IMG/VR virus record: IMGVR_UViG_3300019757_000003
Location: 50,271-114,270 of that record
DNA length: 64,000 nt
Strand: one strand, 5' to 3'
From: a virus
The first letter of the stretch is position 1; each line of letters begins with the position of its first letter. Below the pieces are notes generated by a model. That model saw only the letters and a list, made by a program, of their open reading frames with translations. It did no database searches and was not told the origin of the DNA. The position numbers and the translations under genes are program-made. Shown here one piece after another: positions 6,893-16,406 of the stretch.

Positions 6893-9613
6893 ATCAAGAA
6901 AGTTATAAAACAGAAACCAAAATTTAACAGAACATCTAACATAGAACAACTATTTAGCACTTTTAAACGTAGGTATCCTAAAGGATTACAACCAGACTCT
7001 ACTAATATAGTAGATGACGGTAGTGGTATAGACTTGCATAAATTGGATATAGAAGACCAGATAGCTACTGTAAGAGCTCAATTCTTAAATGTAAAAGTTT
7101 GGTTAGTTGAAACTGATGAAGATTTAACTAAAGTACTTAAACATAGTGAAAAATACAAATACATAGCATATGATACTGAAACTACATCTATAGATAAAGC
7201 TAAAACAGTACCAAATGTTATTATGTGGTCTTTAGCAGTTAAAGCTAATGAAGCTTTCATTGTACCTTATAAGTTTAACAAGAGGCTGTTTGAATGGATT
7301 ACTACTACAGATAAAAACATTGTTGTACAGAATGGTGGATTTGATAATAGAATTGTACACTGGAATACAGGTAAGCATATCAAAAATGCTCAAGATTTAT
7401 TGGGTATAAGTTATGTAATGTTGAACGACAGTGTATTGACACCTAGTATATCTCTGAAAACTGTAGCTAAAAAAGATTATGGTATGTGGTCTGAAAAAGG
7501 TGGAAGTTACGATATTACTGATTTACAGTACAGTGACGTAGACAATGTAGATTTACAATACTATGCTGGAATTGATGCTATGAGTTTATCACACTCTTTT
7601 TCTAAATATATAACTGAATTGGAAGCTACAGAATCAGTAGAGATAGAGAATGTTCTACCTGCTAGTCTACCTAAAGATAGAGGGTACACAAGAATGTGGT
7701 TCTACAAGAATGTGGCTATGAAACTACTACCTATTACTATAGAGTTCATGAACAATGGACTTCCATTGGACTTAGACCAAGTACATAAACTTGATACACA
7801 CTTAGACGATATTTTAGAAGAAGCTGAGAATGGTGTTAGAAAGCTAGAAACAGTCAAAACCTATTGGGAGAACTTAAGAAGTAGTAAAGCCTCTGAAGCC
7901 TCTTCTAAGTACCTAGAAACAGTAGATATAGATAATGTAAAGATATATAAATCTACTAATCAAGATTACATAAATCTATTTGTAGAGACATTATATAAAG
8001 ATAAAGTATTACCAAGTAAAGCTAAGAATTGGTCAGCTACAGTTGTTAAGACATTTGACCCTACACTAGCTCAGGCAATTAAAGATAAAGACCTTGAAAG
8101 ACTACGTTCACTCTATCCTTACGACTGTGTTTTTATACAAGTGGAAGGTCATTTAGGTAGAGTAGCAAAGTTAAAAAAGTTCAAAAAATCTCAAGAAACG
8201 GCTAAAAACCAAGTATCTAAAGTTATGCTAGACTTTGAGTTTAATCCACTAGGTTCATCTCAACAAAAGAAGTTTATCTTACAAAAAGGATTTGGTATTA
8301 AATCAAATACTAAATCTATGACTACAGGAGAAGATAGTTTCAATAGAGCTGAATTAGAAAGATTACAGAAAGAAGTACAAGAAGGTACAGAGTTGCACAC
8401 TTACTTGACACACTTACTAACCTATAGTGGTGGAGCAATTATAAAGAAAAACTTTGTTAAAAACTTCCTAGCTCACAGTACTGATGATAGTAGGATTCAC
8501 AGTTCAGTTAGATTATTTGCAACTAAGACATTTAGATTAGGTGGTGGTGGAAAAGTTAACTTACTAGCATTGCCTAGTTCACGTTCACCATTCAGTAAGC
8601 CTGTAAAGAAGTGTATTGCTGTACCTAGTGATGATTGGGTCTGGATTGGATCAGATTACCAAGCTTTAGAAGTTTCAGCGAATGCCTCTATAACACAAGA
8701 CCCCACTCTAGTTAAAATGCTTGATGAAGGCTTTGATATGCACTGCAATAACAGTGCAGCTTACTTTAAAGAGGAAATTGAAGCAATATTAAGTGTAAAT
8801 GATGGATCTATAGACTGGAATAAGAACTATAAGAAAGAGACATTTAATAATCCTAGACTAGATAAACTGAGAAGTAACTCAAAAGCTATTACCTTCTCAC
8901 TTCAATATTTGAGTGGTATACCAGGTTTATACAAAGCCGTAGGATACTTAGGAGATGTGTACGAAGATAGAGTAAAGATAGATACGGACACATACAAATT
9001 TACATTTGATGTTAAGTCTAATGGTGACTACTATGTCGCTAATCAAAATGCTAAATGGTACAGTATTGATAACTATTTAGAAATAGTGACAGATACAGAA
9101 TTACTAGAGTTCTTTAGAGTAGCTGTATTTCCAGCATATACTATGCACTACAGATACCACAATGAATTGTATTATGGTTCAAAAGAGTATAGAGACAAAG
9201 TTATTGTACCTCAAGTAAAGAAGCATAAGAACCTACATATGGGATTGGGTGCATACATAAATCAAACTAGGAGACTTAACAATGGATCTATTAGAAGCTT
9301 ATGGAATGCGGGCTTCCAGTTCTGGAGTTTATTGCCTTTAATAGCTTTAACAAAGTTTATGAAAATAGTGAGAGAAAAAGGGTATGATAATGATGTAAAA
9401 CCTATCATATCTATCTACGATTCAGTATATTTACTTGTCAGAAATGATAAAGAGATAATAAAATGGGTTGCAGAAACATTACAACCTATATTGGAAGCAC
9501 AGTATCTAATAGACCAACCAATACCACTAGTGAGTGATATAGAAATATCCACAACTAATTGGGCTGAATTTATAAGCTATAAAGAGTGGCTAGAAACAAC
9601 TGTAAGTGATTAG
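6893..9613 (+). CDS. DNA polymerase, family A with 3'-5' exonuclease
   Basis: Replicative polymerase. Exonuclease motifs: YDTETTSID (D94, E96), NGGFDNR and YAGIDAMS. Polymerase motifs: A SDYQALE (D588), B RSNSKAITFSLQY, and C SIYDSVY (D843). The first NTG codon in frame is TTG at 7034 (859 aa), but 47 codons upstream are open and coding-like (e.g. IEQLFSTFKRRYPKGLQ). They begin at ATC 6893, 5 nt after AAGGAG (6882-6887); an in-frame stop sits at 6890-6892. I therefore call a non-AUG ATC start (906 aa). From memory, the N4 polymerase is about 870 residues. Neighbours are a nuclease upstream and the primase-like gene downstream, as in N4. Confidence 0.85.
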   Translation: MKKVIKQKPKFNRTSNIEQLFSTFKRRYPKGLQPDSTNIVDDGSGIDLHKLDIEDQIATVRAQFLNVKVWLVETDEDLTKVLKHSEKYKYIAYDTETTSIDKAKTVPNVIMWSLAVKANEAFIVPYKFNKRLFEWITTTDKNIVVQNGGFDNRIVHWNTGKHIKNAQDLLGISYVMLNDSVLTPSISLKTVAKKDYGMWSEKGGSYDITDLQYSDVDNVDLQYYAGIDAMSLSHSFSKYITELEATESVEIENVLPASLPKDRGYTRMWFYKNVAMKLLPITIEFMNNGLPLDLDQVHKLDTHLDDILEEAENGVRKLETVKTYWENLRSSKASEASSKYLETVDIDNVKIYKSTNQDYINLFVETLYKDKVLPSKAKNWSATVVKTFDPTLAQAIKDKDLERLRSLYPYDCVFIQVEGHLGRVAKLKKFKKSQETAKNQVSKVMLDFEFNPLGSSQQKKFILQKGFGIKSNTKSMTTGEDSFNRAELERLQKEVQEGTELHTYLTHLLTYSGGAIIKKNFVKNFLAHSTDDSRIHSSVRLFATKTFRLGGGGKVNLLALPSSRSPFSKPVKKCIAVPSDDWVWIGSDYQALEVSANASITQDPTLVKMLDEGFDMHCNNSAAYFKEEIEAILSVNDGSIDWNKNYKKETFNNPRLDKLRSNSKAITFSLQYLSGIPGLYKAVGYLGDVYEDRVKIDTDTYKFTFDVKSNGDYYVANQNAKWYSIDNYLEIVTDTELLEFFRVAVFPAYTMHYRYHNELYYGSKEYRDKVIVPQVKKHKNLHMGLGAYINQTRRLNNGSIRSLWNAGFQFWSLLPLIALTKFMKIVREKGYDNDVKPIISIYDSVYLLVRNDKEIIKWVAETLQPILEAQYLIDQPIPLVSDIEISTTNWAEFISYKEWLETTVSD

Positions 9614-9662
9614 AAATTAACAAATAAGGTTTCACTTACAAAAAAAACAATAAAGGACAACA

Positions 9663-10073
9663 ATGAAAGACAAAGAACTAATACTAAAGAAAGGATACAC
9701 TATAAAAGTAGTATCTTGGGAAGATGATGGAGACAACTATAAAACACAAGAAGTGAATACACAGTCTATAGAAGATTTAAAGTACTTTATAGATATTTGT
9801 GATTTCTGCAGTGAGACAGATAATGGAACTTCAATAGCTAATGAGTATAGCTACTCTCCTAATGACAAGCAGAGAGAAGCTATAATCAACCTTCTTAACA
9901 AACACAATATCACTATTGATAAAGATTATGAGGATTTAGACGTATTCTTTGCACAAGCGCAAGCACTTCTAGGGTACTCAGAGTACTACTTAACTAGAGT
10001 ATGTGATAGCTACACAGTAGTGCATTCAGATGTAGATATATACGCTAAAAAGGTTGATGTAAGTCAACTGTAA
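9663..10073 (+). CDS. Hypothetical protein (136 aa)
   Basis: Starts at ATG 9663 after AAAGGACAACA. Acidic protein with predicted helices (QREAIINLLNKHNI, LDVFFAQAQALLGYSEYYL). It sits between polymerase and primase-helicase genes, where N4 has small conserved replication-region proteins, but no homology can be asserted. Confidence 0.55.
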   Translation: MKDKELILKKGYTIKVVSWEDDGDNYKTQEVNTQSIEDLKYFIDICDFCSETDNGTSIANEYSYSPNDKQREAIINLLNKHNITIDKDYEDLDVFFAQAQALLGYSEYYLTRVCDSYTVVHSDVDIYAKKVDVSQL

Positions 10074-10091
10074 GCACTCTTAATTGAGTGC
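10074..10091. other. Intergenic hairpin
   Basis: GCACTC pairs with GAGTGC around TTAATT immediately after the stop of the preceding gene. No T-run follows. It is one of several stop-proximal hairpins in the rightward block, possibly an RNA stabiliser. Confidence 0.4.
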
Positions 10092-10111
10092 AACCAAATT
10101 AAAGGAGAAGA

Positions 10112-10330
10112 ATGAAAACTGAACATGATAAACTAGACGTAACTGAGGATACTTACAGTTTCTTTTTATTCACACAATTGTACCTACTACGAAGACAAAA
10201 TAATACAGAATATGATTTACTGTACTTAGAGATAAGAAAAGACTTTGTAAAATTCATAAATAGTACCTACAATACAGGTGACTATGGATTATACGAATGT
10301 ATAGAACAGTACTTAGAAAACAGTGAATAA
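10112..10330 (+). CDS. Hypothetical protein (72 aa)
   Basis: Small acidic helical protein with a ribosome site AAAGGAGAAG. Contains TQLYLLRRQNN and IRKDFVKFIN. Not recognised. Placed 39 nt before the primase-helicase gene. Confidence 0.5.
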   Translation: MKTEHDKLDVTEDTYSFFLFTQLYLLRRQNNTEYDLLYLEIRKDFVKFINSTYNTGDYGLYECIEQYLENSE

Positions 10331-10369
10331 GTACAAAAGTCCTACAAAAAAAATTAAAAAAGGAGACGG

Positions 10370-12778
10370 ATGTCATTTGATGAGACAAAATTAGATGAAG
10401 AATTAGATAGTATTGATTTTTCATCAGAGGAAGGTATTGAAAAGATAGAAGAGGCTAAAACCTTACTACCACTTCATTACGAGAACCTAACAAATACGAT
10501 AGGAGGTGCAATAGGAACAGATTTCAACCCTGAGAGACTCACACCAAATATACAGAAAATGTTAAAGGTATTTGAACTTGAAGCACCAGCATTAGGTACA
10601 CAAACTAATGTAATGGTAGCGTCAATGGCTTATGCTAACACATTTGGTAAGTTCAGACCCTATATAAGAGACGTATTAGTATCTAAGAAAACTGACATCC
10701 CAACCAACATATTTACACTTAACTTTCAAGGTAGTGGAGATGGTAAAGATAAGTCATTTGATTTAGGTACAGAAATACTAAAAGAAGCTGATACTATGGT
10801 ACTTGACCAAATGGAAGTATTAGCAGAAGAAAAAGCTAAAAGAATAGCTATTAAAATCAATAACGATAAACAGCTAAAAAATAATGTTCCTAAAGATAAA
10901 CTAGTTACAGATGACACAGGTTGGGCTCAATATATTGTTAAACCTAACTCTGGAATCATTAAAATGGCTACTTATGAAGGACTGTTGGCAGAAGCTGAAA
11001 TTATAATGAAAAGTAGTGACTTAGGTAACTTGTTTGTTGCTATGTCTGAATTAGGTAATAGTTTAAAACTAGACCCTAGTATTGACAGATTACTGATGAT
11101 TATGGCAGAATTGTATGATATGGGTAAAGCTCCTGAGGACTTGAAAAAGACTAAAGAATTGAAGACTGGTGCAATTGAAGGACTAGCTCCTTCTATGTTA
11201 GCACATACTTCACCAAATATTATACTAAAAGATGCTAAATTAGCTGAGAAGTTTATTATGATAATTGAGTCTTACTTTGGTAGGAGAGCTTACATATTCT
11301 TTACTGAAGCATTGGAGACTATTCAAAAGATAGAGTTAGATACTGATATTGATGAACAAGTTAGGAAAATGCAAAGTAGTACTCATAAAACAGTTTCGGA
11401 TATTAGAGAACTAGAAACTACAGCTACTGCTAGTGTAAAAAGATTATTAGATGGCACAGACTTAGAAAGAATAACATTAACAGATGATGCTCAAGCACTT
11501 TATGGTAAATACTTTTTAATTAATAAATACTATAGAAAACTAGCATATATGTTAAATGAGGACTTTCAAGGTAGTGGTCTTCTAGTAGAACTTACAAACA
11601 GACATTGGAAAGCTATCAAATTAGCTGGTATTTGGGCTTTAGCAGAGAATACGAGTGAGATTACATTAGAAATACTTTCTAGTGCTATCTACTTCACAGA
11701 ATATACTGGTAAAGGTCTTAGAAAGCTTATGAGCATGGTAAACCTAGAAGTACATGAGAGATTTGTTAAAGGTATCTTAGATGGTGACATTAAGAATAGT
11801 ATTAGATTTGATACTTTAATCAAGAAAGCATTTATTAGAAAAGCTGACAAAATACAAATTACTAATCTATTAGTAGCAGTGAATTCTGCCCTACAAGGTA
11901 AAGCTGTAGTTGTAGCTGATTACAAAGAATCTCTACTCACAATAGACCTTATCAAAGAAGCTGAAGGTAAATATGGTTTCTCGTACATTAAATTCCCTAA
12001 GGGTACTTCTAAAGAAGACAGAAGAAGTAAAGCCTATAAAGGGTTCAAGTACTATAGAAATGACCTACATATGCTGAAAAAACTACTAACACAAGACTGT
12101 GCTTATTCACCATTTAAGTTTAAAGGTGGTTATAGAAAAGACGATAATATAGACTCTACTACTAATTACATAGTATTAGATGTAGATAAGTCTGAGCTAG
12201 ATATGGAACTACTACATAAGACTTACTTAAGTGGTACTCTACATATTATAGGCACTACATCTGATCCTGAGAACAAATTCAAGTTTAGGGTAATAATACC
12301 AGTAAAACAACAAATAGGTGATAATAATGCAGTATATAAGTATGTAACACAGAGAATTGCTGATGAATTGATGTTAGACATAGACCTTTTAGGTAGAAGT
12401 CAAGTAATGTTTGGGTATAATGGTGGTTCTACTTTAGACAACATAGATACTGGGTTGCAACCTATGGATATATCAGAATTCATCAAAGATGCAGCTACTA
12501 AAGTTCCTTCAAGAACCTACACAACAAAACTAACAAAAGCTCAACAAACAAAAGCTCAAGCAGATATGGAACATGACTTTGAAACTATATTTAATTTTGC
12601 TATTTATGCACCAGTAGGCAATAGAAATTTATCTACTTGGATAGCAGGTAGAAAGATGAAACAAGCAGGATGTGACCATAGAACAATAACATTACTAATA
12701 AACAAAATTAATAGTGCTAGAAATTCACCTATCGCATCTAAAGATATTAGATATATTATAGGTCAAATGGTAGACTAA
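10370..12778 (+). CDS. Primase-helicase-like protein (N4 gp43-like)
   Basis: An 802-residue protein downstream of the polymerase, in the place of N4's primase. N-terminal and middle parts resemble DUF3987-type P-loop helicases: a Walker A-like GSGDGKDKS begins at about residue 121, with D where S/T is usual. The C-terminal ~250 residues look like an archaeo-eukaryotic primase fold: IVLDVDKS supplies an hDhD pair (D604, D606), followed by IIGTTS and FKFRVIIPV strands. It probably primes and/or unwinds at the fork. The helicase-before-primase order and the altered Walker A make exact activities uncertain. Starts at ATG 10370 after AGGAGACGG. Confidence 0.65.
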   Translation: MSFDETKLDEELDSIDFSSEEGIEKIEEAKTLLPLHYENLTNTIGGAIGTDFNPERLTPNIQKMLKVFELEAPALGTQTNVMVASMAYANTFGKFRPYIRDVLVSKKTDIPTNIFTLNFQGSGDGKDKSFDLGTEILKEADTMVLDQMEVLAEEKAKRIAIKINNDKQLKNNVPKDKLVTDDTGWAQYIVKPNSGIIKMATYEGLLAEAEIIMKSSDLGNLFVAMSELGNSLKLDPSIDRLLMIMAELYDMGKAPEDLKKTKELKTGAIEGLAPSMLAHTSPNIILKDAKLAEKFIMIIESYFGRRAYIFFTEALETIQKIELDTDIDEQVRKMQSSTHKTVSDIRELETTATASVKRLLDGTDLERITLTDDAQALYGKYFLINKYYRKLAYMLNEDFQGSGLLVELTNRHWKAIKLAGIWALAENTSEITLEILSSAIYFTEYTGKGLRKLMSMVNLEVHERFVKGILDGDIKNSIRFDTLIKKAFIRKADKIQITNLLVAVNSALQGKAVVVADYKESLLTIDLIKEAEGKYGFSYIKFPKGTSKEDRRSKAYKGFKYYRNDLHMLKKLLTQDCAYSPFKFKGGYRKDDNIDSTTNYIVLDVDKSELDMELLHKTYLSGTLHIIGTTSDPENKFKFRVIIPVKQQIGDNNAVYKYVTQRIADELMLDIDLLGRSQVMFGYNGGSTLDNIDTGLQPMDISEFIKDAATKVPSRTYTTKLTKAQQTKAQADMEHDFETIFNFAIYAPVGNRNLSTWIAGRKMKQAGCDHRTITLLINKINSARNSPIASKDIRYIIGQMVD

Positions 12779-12794
12779 ACAAACAAGGATATAA

Positions 12795-13928
12795 ATGAAA
12801 GAAAAGACAGATATAGTAGTAATTAGCCTCTTCGATGGATTAAGTGGTGCTCGTCTAGCTTTAGATGAAGTAGAACACCTAAATATATTGAGGTACTACT
12901 CTAGTGAAATAGATAAGTACGCAATACAAGTAGCAGACAATAATTACCCACAAGATACAGAGTATAGACTAGGGTCAGTAGTAGACATTGATACTGATAA
13001 GCTATTAGCAGAGATACATGAAGACTTTGGTCCAGATGTAAAGATTCTACTAGTTGGAGGTAGTCCTTGTCAAGGGTTCTCTATGGCTGGTAAACTAAAA
13101 GGTTCATCTACAAAAGAGGGTATTGATGTAACAGAACTAGAACAATACCTAGATTTGAAGGAGCAAGACTTTGAATTTGATGGACAATCCTATTTATTTT
13201 GGGAGTACATTAGAATTAAAGAGGCTATTCAACCAGATTATTGGCTATTGGAAAATGTTAGGGTAACTAAAAAGTGGTTACCAATGTTCAATAAAGCTAC
13301 TGGTGTAGAACCAGTGTTCATTAATAGTGAAGTTCTATCAGCACAATCAAGACCTAGGTTTTATTGGTCTAACATAGCTATAGAACAGCCAATAAATAAA
13401 GGTATCCTAATAAGAGACATACTACTAGATCTACCTATGGATAAGCCTCTTACTCCATTTATGTCAGGTGAATTTGATGGAGTTAGTAGATTAGACAAAG
13501 GCATATTCAATTTTACAGATTTACCAAAAGGAATGTGTCAAACAGTTGGTAGTGGTCATGGGAATAAGTACTTAATCAGTAGACCTTGTGAAATGTTACC
13601 AAAGAAAAAGAATAGTACTCACGTAGCAGATGCTGCTGATATTAAAGGTAACGAGAGCATTAAACGAGTCTACTCTATAGATGGAAAGTCACCGACTGTA
13701 ACTACTCAACAAGGTGGTCATAGAGAGGTTAAAGTACTAATAGACGAATGTAGATATAGAAAGCTAACACCACTAGAGTGTGAGAGATTACAGACACTAC
13801 CAGACAACACAACACAAATACTGAAACTTAATGGGAAAGATTTGATTAGTGATACTCAAAGATTTAAGATGATAGGAAATGGCTTCACTAGAGATGTTAT
13901 AGCACATATCTTTAAAGGTATTAAGTAA
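12795..13928 (+). CDS. DNA cytosine-C5 methyltransferase
   Basis: A 377-residue C5-MTase. SAM-binding motif I ISLFDGLSGA, catalytic motif IV GGSPCQGFSMAG (nucleophilic Cys), ENV in WLLENVRV (motif VI), motif VIII QSRPRFYW, motif IX YRKLTPLECERLQ and motif X MIGNGFTRDV. It should modify cytosine in phage DNA, most likely to evade restriction. It lies between the primase-like and SSB-candidate genes with no cognate nuclease nearby, so it is an orphan methyltransferase. Confidence 0.9.
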   Translation: MKEKTDIVVISLFDGLSGARLALDEVEHLNILRYYSSEIDKYAIQVADNNYPQDTEYRLGSVVDIDTDKLLAEIHEDFGPDVKILLVGGSPCQGFSMAGKLKGSSTKEGIDVTELEQYLDLKEQDFEFDGQSYLFWEYIRIKEAIQPDYWLLENVRVTKKWLPMFNKATGVEPVFINSEVLSAQSRPRFYWSNIAIEQPINKGILIRDILLDLPMDKPLTPFMSGEFDGVSRLDKGIFNFTDLPKGMCQTVGSGHGNKYLISRPCEMLPKKKNSTHVADAADIKGNESIKRVYSIDGKSPTVTTQQGGHREVKVLIDECRYRKLTPLECERLQTLPDNTTQILKLNGKDLISDTQRFKMIGNGFTRDVIAHIFKGIK

Positions 13929-14001
13929 CAATTAATAGACCAATTACACTTAATGTCATAAAAAGATGTGTCCAACAATTTAAAACAACACAAGGATAAA
14001 C

Positions 14002-14904
14002 ATGGAAAATATGTTTCAAAACACAAGCGTAGAGAAGATCAAAGAGAACATTACAGTACAAGGTGCAGCAGGATTTTACAAACCAGGGATTCATAAAATT
14101 GTAGATACAGAAATCTTTATATTCGATACAGAATTTAACGGTAACACATACACAAATGCAGTTATTGAATTCATACGAGAGGATGGTGCAAAACTACAAC
14201 AAGAACTGAAGACAAAAACAAAGTCCAATCAATCTGAAGGTGAAACTGACCTAAGTAACTTTATGGGTAAGATTGCAATGGGAACTGGTAGAGAAGCTGA
14301 GTATGATGGTTTAGGTGCTACATTTATGGAACTACCTCTTACACCATATACAACTATGTATAAAAAAGAAGTGCAAGCTAAAGTTATTAGAATATTCTCA
14401 AATGCTAAATACTCAATTGTAACTACTACAAGTATTAGGGCTTCAAATGAATCATTGTACACTTCACAAATTCTTGATGAAAGATTTGTATTCAGAGCAG
14501 AAGATAATGCTTCATCTGGAGAAATTAAAGATGGAGATGAAGAAAAGTTCGGAAAAAGCTTTGAGTATTGGTCTGATGAAGACAATGTCAAAGACAAAAT
14601 AAGTATTGCTTATGTTAAAAGTAACTATGACAACTGGGATGGAGACTACTCTGATAGAACAGTAAAAGATTGTGTAACACAAGCTGTAGAGTACTTTAAA
14701 GATGGTGGAAATCTGTCAGAACCTTTACCTAATCAAGATGGTGTAGATAAAGCTGACTTAGAGAGAGTAGGTACATTATTTATTGATGGTCTAAGTGCAG
14801 CAGATGTTAAGCAAAGAATGTCTGACCTTAAAGGTGTAGAGACTGCAACTACTTCTATTGATGATGAAGAGCATTCTGATTCAGACGAACCAGACTTCAG
14901 TTAA
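14002..14904 (+). CDS. Probable single-stranded DNA-binding protein
   Basis: A 300-residue protein with a beta-rich central region and a strongly acidic C-terminal tail (DDEEHSDSDEPDFS), typical of SSBs that recruit partners through an acidic tip (as in T7 gp2.5 and E. coli SSB). It lies among replication genes just before the AAA ATPase, near where N4 encodes its SSB (gp45). No direct OB-fold motif can be proven by eye. In N4 the SSB also activates host polymerase at late promoters; whether this one does is unknown. Confidence 0.5.
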   Translation: MENMFQNTSVEKIKENITVQGAAGFYKPGIHKIVDTEIFIFDTEFNGNTYTNAVIEFIREDGAKLQQELKTKTKSNQSEGETDLSNFMGKIAMGTGREAEYDGLGATFMELPLTPYTTMYKKEVQAKVIRIFSNAKYSIVTTTSIRASNESLYTSQILDERFVFRAEDNASSGEIKDGDEEKFGKSFEYWSDEDNVKDKISIAYVKSNYDNWDGDYSDRTVKDCVTQAVEYFKDGGNLSEPLPNQDGVDKADLERVGTLFIDGLSAADVKQRMSDLKGVETATTSIDDEEHSDSDEPDFS

Positions 14905-14912
14905 GGAAATAG

Positions 14913-15803
14913 ATGGCAAGTGCAACATTTAAAATGTCAAATGCTGATGAGATAAGAACAACAAGAGGGACTTCTTTCTTGTTGTATGGTCCATCAGCTT
15001 CAAGAAAAACAAGAACTCTTGGTAGTATGCCTGATGAGTCTGTTACCCTACATATCTCACTAGACAGTGGGTCAAACTCGGCTTCTGATGCTGCTAAATT
15101 ATTAGGGAACACTAAAGCTGTACATAAAGTGACATCACCAACAAGTTTAAAAGAACTAAATGACGTGATAATAGCTTTACATACAAATAGTGCTTACAAA
15201 GATAAAGTAGACAATGTAGTTGTGGACAACCTAGTTGTGATAGCAAGCTGGGTTCAGAGTTTTGTAGCAGCTAGTCCTAGGTACAAAAAGGATGCGTTAC
15301 ATGTCGAAGATGCTGTAACTGATGACACAAGTAAACAAGCAGCAGGTTCAAAAATGATGCCTTACTACGGAGATGTGCAAAGAGTTACTAGAGAACTTAT
15401 AGAAAAAATACTTCAAATAACCAATAACTACAATGTTTTTGTGTTAGCAGGTGAGACAATATCTGTAAACGAAGTAGGGTCGCCTATCACTACTGTACTA
15501 GTAAATGGTCCAAAGAGTATAACCCCAATAACATCAATGTTCTCGGAAGTTTACAGAACTACTTTCACAGAAGGTGATTTTGACAGTTCAGACCATACTG
15601 CAACATTCTTTAAAGTATCAACACATAAGAATCCTTTAACAGGAAGTTCTGTATTTTGTAAAACTAGAAATATAAAAGATTTAGAACAACTTAAACTAAA
15701 CAAAATACCAGCAGATTTTAATCATATACTATCAGATGTCATAGGTTATGTTTGGAAGAAGTCTAGGGTAAAAGAAGTAGTAGAGAAAGAGAAGACTAAA
15801 TAG
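14913..15803 (+). CDS. AAA_24-like ATPase (N4 gp42-like/Sak4-like)
   Basis: A 296-residue RecA/AAA-type P-loop protein. The Walker A region is GPSASRKT, in which the usual last Gly is Arg. A Walker B-like VVVDNLVVI follows at about residue 90. The FVLAGETISVNEVG region and the VNGPKSITPITSMF strand-turn match the phage AAA_24 group, some of which are Sak4-type recombination ATPases. It follows the SSB candidate by 8 nt, supporting a role in recombination or replication. Starts at ATG 14913 after AAGGAAATAG. Confidence 0.65.
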   Translation: MASATFKMSNADEIRTTRGTSFLLYGPSASRKTRTLGSMPDESVTLHISLDSGSNSASDAAKLLGNTKAVHKVTSPTSLKELNDVIIALHTNSAYKDKVDNVVVDNLVVIASWVQSFVAASPRYKKDALHVEDAVTDDTSKQAAGSKMMPYYGDVQRVTRELIEKILQITNNYNVFVLAGETISVNEVGSPITTVLVNGPKSITPITSMFSEVYRTTFTEGDFDSSDHTATFFKVSTHKNPLTGSSVFCKTRNIKDLEQLKLNKIPADFNHILSDVIGYVWKKSRVKEVVEKEKTK

Positions 15804-15935
15804 GCTTAAGATACTGTGCCTTTAAACAGAATGAGAGTGGCTTGATTCTCAGTAGCCTTAACACTATGAGTGACTAGTAATCTTCTCTACTAGACAGTAA
15901 GTGAAAGTCTTACACAAAAAATAACAAGGAAAATA
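15804..15935 (+). other. Structured non-coding gap
   Basis: 132 nt without a gene. Visible pairings: AGGCT (about 15803-15807) with AGCCT around TGAGA/TCTCA and CTGT/ACAG hairpins; CTAGTA/TACTAG with an 8-nt loop; and GTAAG/CTTAC with a 7-nt loop (15897-15913), the same stem as in the tRNA-like RNA at 318-417. No T-run or coding potential. It may be an RNA element or a degenerate tRNA-like remnant. Confidence 0.35.
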
Positions 15936-16229
15936 ATGAGAGATTTAGTCAAAGAACTAACAATAGAGAGAGATGAGTTATCAAGTAAACTAGAAAAACT
16001 TACAGAATTTATTGATGGAGACATCTATAACACATTGACAGAATCATACCAATGTGCACTAGTTACACAGAGTACTATTATGGGTTCGTATGTAAACATA
16101 CTAAATACTAGAATTAAATTACTAGTAGATGGTAAAGTAACTCAAACACTATCTACCGATAAGTATAATGATAACTTTGATATGGCTGAAGAACGTGAAC
16201 TAAATAACGAAACAAAAGAAGGAAAATAA
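15936..16229 (+). CDS. Hypothetical coiled-coil protein (97 aa)
   Basis: Starts at ATG 15936 after AAGGAAAATA. N-terminal helix VKELTIERDELSSKLEKLTEF is likely coiled coil. The stop overlaps the next start as TAATG. Probably co-transcribed with the ribonucleotide reductase genes. Function unknown. Confidence 0.6.
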   Translation: MRDLVKELTIERDELSSKLEKLTEFIDGDIYNTLTESYQCALVTQSTIMGSYVNILNTRIKLLVDGKVTQTLSTDKYNDNFDMAEERELNNETKEGK

Positions 16230-16402
16230 TGACAAACTTTAACGCAACAAAACAACAAATGATGGATTGCTTAGACCAAATTGAAAAATATGAGGTTAAG
16301 CCAACTAAAGCAGAATCAGCAAGAATTAGAAACTCTTTAAATACTATTAAAAAAGGTATTACAGAAGCTAAACGAGACTTACTCACAGCAGATAAAGGGT
16401 AA
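16229..16402 (+). CDS. Small helical protein (57 aa)
   Basis: ATG 16229 sits in GAAGGAAAATAATG, the junction used repeatedly in this genome, and overlaps the previous stop. It reads MTNFNATKQQMMDCLDQI and ends LLTADKG before TAA at 16400-16402. Mostly helical, lysine-rich. It fills the gap up to nrdB exactly. No family recognised. Confidence 0.65.
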   Translation: MTNFNATKQQMMDCLDQIEKYEVKPTKAESARIRNSLNTIKKGITEAKRDLLTADKG

Positions 16403-16406
16403 TTGA

